The notes under the pieces: generated by a model
Told to the model about the DNA's origin: nothing
The model's input: the letters and a program-made list of their open reading frames with translations, nothing else
The model's database searches: none
Position numbers and translations under genes: made by a program
Shown: piece after piece, positions 62,228-64,000 of the stretch
Position numbering within the stretch: the first letter of the stretch is position 1
Layout of the letters: every line of letters begins with the position of its first letter
Assembly (NCBI RefSeq): GCF_015864945.1
Contig: NZ_JADYWF010000001.1
Coordinates: 1,302,378-1,366,377 of the forward strand
Source of the DNA: Salinibacterium sp. NG253
Lineage (GTDB): Bacteria; Actinomycetota; Actinomycetes; Actinomycetales; Microbacteriaceae
Direction of reading: 5' to 3'
DNA length: 64,000 nt

Positions 62228-62854
62228 TTAGTTCAAAATGAACTGTTTGGTGCTCTCTGACGTGATGTCGCCAACAGAGACCTCGAGGTGATAGCTGGCA
62301 CCGTCCGCAGTGACAACGGGGCGGTCGGACTCACAAGTGTCTGTGGCCGATCGGGTGCGGTCCCACTCAATCGAGCTCGACTGCACGGAGACGCCAGGCT
62401 GCAACGTAATGGTGGCCGGCTCCCCTTCGGTCTGACAGTGCTGCGAGTTCCAAATTTCGTCGCTACCGCTGGTTATGACGAACTCTTGAATGTCGCTCCC
62501 GGCTTCGATAACGCACGGTTCTGTCATGGTGCTCTTGATTGAGAATGACAGCTGCGGGTTCTGGTCCTCGCTGTAACTCGAATCATCAGTGATTGCTTCG
62601 AGCGTGAGCTTGGCCGGATCGCAGATGACCGCACCAGAGGCATCAGTGGCCGCGGGCGTGCTGGATTCCGCGGCCGAGGGATCCGTTTCCGATGCCGACG
62701 GCGATGTGGTTGCGGTATCCGACGACGCCTTAGGGCCGAAGATGATCAGCAAGATGATGGCGATCACGGCAAGGAGTCCTAGCCCGACGATCAAGCGCCG
62801 GCGCCAGTAGACGCTGCTTGACTGCGGGCCGACAGGATTCTTGAACGTCGACAT
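62228..62854 (-). CDS. Single-pass membrane protein with external domain
   Basis: A 208-aa protein. A short basic N-terminus (SSVYWRRRLIVGLG) leads into one transmembrane helix at about 20-40. A Ser/Thr/Ala-rich linker follows to about 75, then an extracellular beta-rich domain of about 130 residues with four cysteines (VICDP, EPCVI, QHCQT, DTCES), likely paired. It resembles a recurrent Microbacteriaceae envelope protein of unknown function. It lies 12 bp upstream of the SseB-like gene on the same strand. Confidence 0.8.
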   Translation of the reverse strand: MSTFKNPVGPQSSSVYWRRRLIVGLGLLAVIAIILLIIFGPKASSDTATTSPSASETDPSAAESSTPAATDASGAVICDPAKLTLEAITDDSSYSEDQNPQLSFSIKSTMTEPCVIEAGSDIQEFVITSGSDEIWNSQHCQTEGEPATITLQPGVSVQSSSIEWDRTRSATDTCESDRPVVTADGASYHLEVSVGDITSESTKQFILN

Positions 62855-62880
62855 ACCGCAAGGCTAAACGTCTAGGGCCG

Positions 62881-63384
62881 CTAAAGACGCTTCAGCATGC
62901 GCGTGTTGCCGAGGGTATTGGGTTTTACACGGGAAAGATCAAGGAATTCGGCAATACCTTCGTCGGGCGAGAGCGCCAACTGCGCAAACACCGTGGGATC
63001 GACGAGATCTTCCTCGACGGGCTCGAAGCCATGCCGGGCAAAGAACGCGGTCTCAAACGTGAGACAAAACAGGCGTTCAAGGCCGAGCATCTTGGCGTCG
63101 TGCTCGATCTGGTCGAGCAACGCATGACCGACACCGGTGCCCAACCATTCGGAGGCGACAGCAAGCGTTCGCACCTCGGCCAAGTCGTGCCACATCACGT
63201 GCAGAGCACCGCATCCGATGACCTCGCCCTCGGGCGATACCGCAACGCGAAACTCTTGCACCGCTTCGTAGAACACCACGAGATCTTTGCCGAGCAGAAT
63301 GCGCTGGTTCACGAGCGGCTCCACGAGCCTCTGGATGACCCGTACGTCGGATGTCGTAGCCGGGCGGATAGTGAATGTGGTCAC
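62881..63384 (-). CDS. Amino-acid N-acetyltransferase (ArgA-like)
   Basis: A 167-aa GNAT enzyme. IRPATTSDVRVIQRLVEPLVNQRILL and VRTLAVASEWLGTGVGHALLDQIE (acetyl-CoA site) match the short stand-alone ArgA/Rv2747-type glutamate acetyltransferases that start arginine synthesis in actinobacteria. The segment LFCLTFETAFFARHGFEPV is also characteristic. The reaction is glutamate plus acetyl-CoA. It lies beyond the clpC terminator on the same strand. Confidence 0.87.
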   Translation of the reverse strand: MTTFTIRPATTSDVRVIQRLVEPLVNQRILLGKDLVVFYEAVQEFRVAVSPEGEVIGCGALHVMWHDLAEVRTLAVASEWLGTGVGHALLDQIEHDAKMLGLERLFCLTFETAFFARHGFEPVEEDLVDPTVFAQLALSPDEGIAEFLDLSRVKPNTLGNTRMLKRL

Positions 63385-63492
63385 GCGCTAACGCTACCGC
63401 TCAGGGCCGCGTACACCCCGCACTCGCGTGCGGGTTTCGCCGAACATCCGCTGGCCGTCTGCTGGGCGCGCTTGGCGTGTGCGTTAACGACG

Positions 63493-63533
63493 AAGTGGCT
63501 GAGCCAGCACCTCGCGGTGCGGCCCAGCCACTT
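63493..63533 (-). terminator. clpC terminator hairpin
   Basis: An outer 9-bp stem, AAGTGGCTG with CAGCCACTT, encloses an inner 5-bp stem, GCACC-TCGC-GGTGC. It lies 18 bp downstream of the clpC stop in the direction of its transcription and separates it from the acetyltransferase gene. Confidence 0.85.
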
Positions 63534-63550
63534 ATCGTCTGCGGTGAGGT

Positions 63551-64000
63551 TTAGGCCTCGACCTCAGCCGGTTCCTTTTCGGGGAGACCGGGCTGGCGGC
63601 TTGTGACGAACACGAACTTGTTGTCAACGAAGTCAACGTGAACGTGGTCGCCCGCGTTGAGTTCACCGTGAAGGATCTTCTCGCTGAGCGCGTCTTCGAC
63701 TTCGTGCTGCACTGCGCGGCGAAGCGGTCGTGCACCGAGGGTGGGGTCGAACCCAACTTCGATGAGACGCTCCTTGGCAGGAACAGTAATCTCGACGGTG
63801 AGGTCGCGATCCATCATGCGCTCAGAGAGACGCTTGATGAAGAGGTCAACAATCTGCAACAGTTCTGGCTTGCTCAGCTGCGGGAAGACGATGGTCTCGT
63901 CAACACGATTGAGGAACTCAGGCTTGAAGTGCTTCTTGAGTTCTTCAACAACCTTGCCGCGCATGCGGTCGTAGCTTGTTGCCGAGTCACCTTCCACCTG
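63551..64000 (-). CDS. clpC: ATP-dependent Clp protease ATP-binding subunit ClpC, C-terminal end (partial)
   Basis: The last 149 residues of ClpC; the rest lies beyond the window edge. LKKHFKPEFLNRVDETIVFPQL is the second AAA+ module's sensor-1/Arg finger area, and FDPTLGARPLRRAVQHEVEDALSEKIL is the C-terminal D2-small domain (GARPLRR). ClpC is the unfoldase that feeds ClpP and controls protein quality. The reading frame is open to the last base. A strong hairpin follows the stop. Confidence 0.96.
   Translation of the reverse strand, partial: QVEGDSATSYDRMRGKVVEELKKHFKPEFLNRVDETIVFPQLSKPELLQIVDLFIKRLSERMMDRDLTVEITVPAKERLIEVGFDPTLGARPLRRAVQHEVEDALSEKILHGELNAGDHVHVDFVDNKFVFVTSRQPGLPEKEPAEVEA

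Overview
The window is GC-rich, densely packed chromosomal DNA from an actinobacterium, most likely a member of the Microbacteriaceae. This is inferred from frequent GTG starts, actinobacterial families (DUF2510, DUF4916, DUF1684 and SseB-like proteins), ClpC and a short ArgA-type acetyltransferase. The genus cannot be fixed from sequence alone. About 60 protein genes, one tRNA-Ser(CGA), one manganese riboswitch and several operators and hairpin terminators are supported.

Layout. 0-8.4 kb: small enzymes, a DNA-repair pair (topoisomerase IB and a stand-alone LigD polymerase domain), DUF1684, and a DEAD-box RNA helicase with a long structured leader. A repeat-rich gap follows, holding two 111-bp elements with inverted ends. 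8.5-16.9 kb: two tandem paralogous membrane-anchored proteins, an esterase, the giant helicase Lhr and an overlapping Fpg/Nei glycosylase. 17.0-24.9 kb: an accessory-looking block. It has a less GC-rich pair (deoxyribosyltransferase/TIR-like protein plus membrane protein), then NUDIX, PLD-SF2-DUF3427 helicase and RecQ-phosphoribosyltransferase genes in one direction. 25.0-34.9 kb: two related membrane proteins, the copper operon csoR-copZ-copA with a readable promoter and operator, a sugar dehydrogenase lipoprotein, a YihY-like protein and assorted small proteins. 35.2-44.9 kb: a molybdenum cofactor island with moeZ-moaE, moaD, moaA, a mARC-like MOSC protein, a Mop-type regulator with modABC, moeA-moaC and mogA. 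45.0-46.9 kb: a matrix-metalloprotease-like cassette. 47.6-52.6 kb: a polyamine catabolic operon with a divergent TetR gene and a palindromic operator. 52.6-55.7 kb: a CAP/CWB2 surface protein, a TetR relic fused to 18-bp tandem repeats, and a Mn2+ riboswitch controlling TerC. 56.6-59.0 kb: a reactive-sulfur operon (CoA-disulfide reductase-rhodanese, rhodanese, CstR-like regulator). 59.0-64.0 kb: radA, membrane proteins, an ArgA-type acetyltransferase and the 3' end of clpC.

The main functional themes are DNA and RNA metabolism (TopIB, LigD-Pol, Lhr, Nei, RecQ, RadA, DEAD-box), metal and sulfur homeostasis (Cu, Mo, Mn, persulfide) and polyamine use. The best candidates for undescribed biology are the deoxyribosyltransferase/TIR-like plus membrane pair, the NUDIX/PLD-helicase/RecQ block, the cysteine-switch metalloprotease cassette, the paired 111-bp elements and the enrichment of the hexamer GGATGC/GCATCC.
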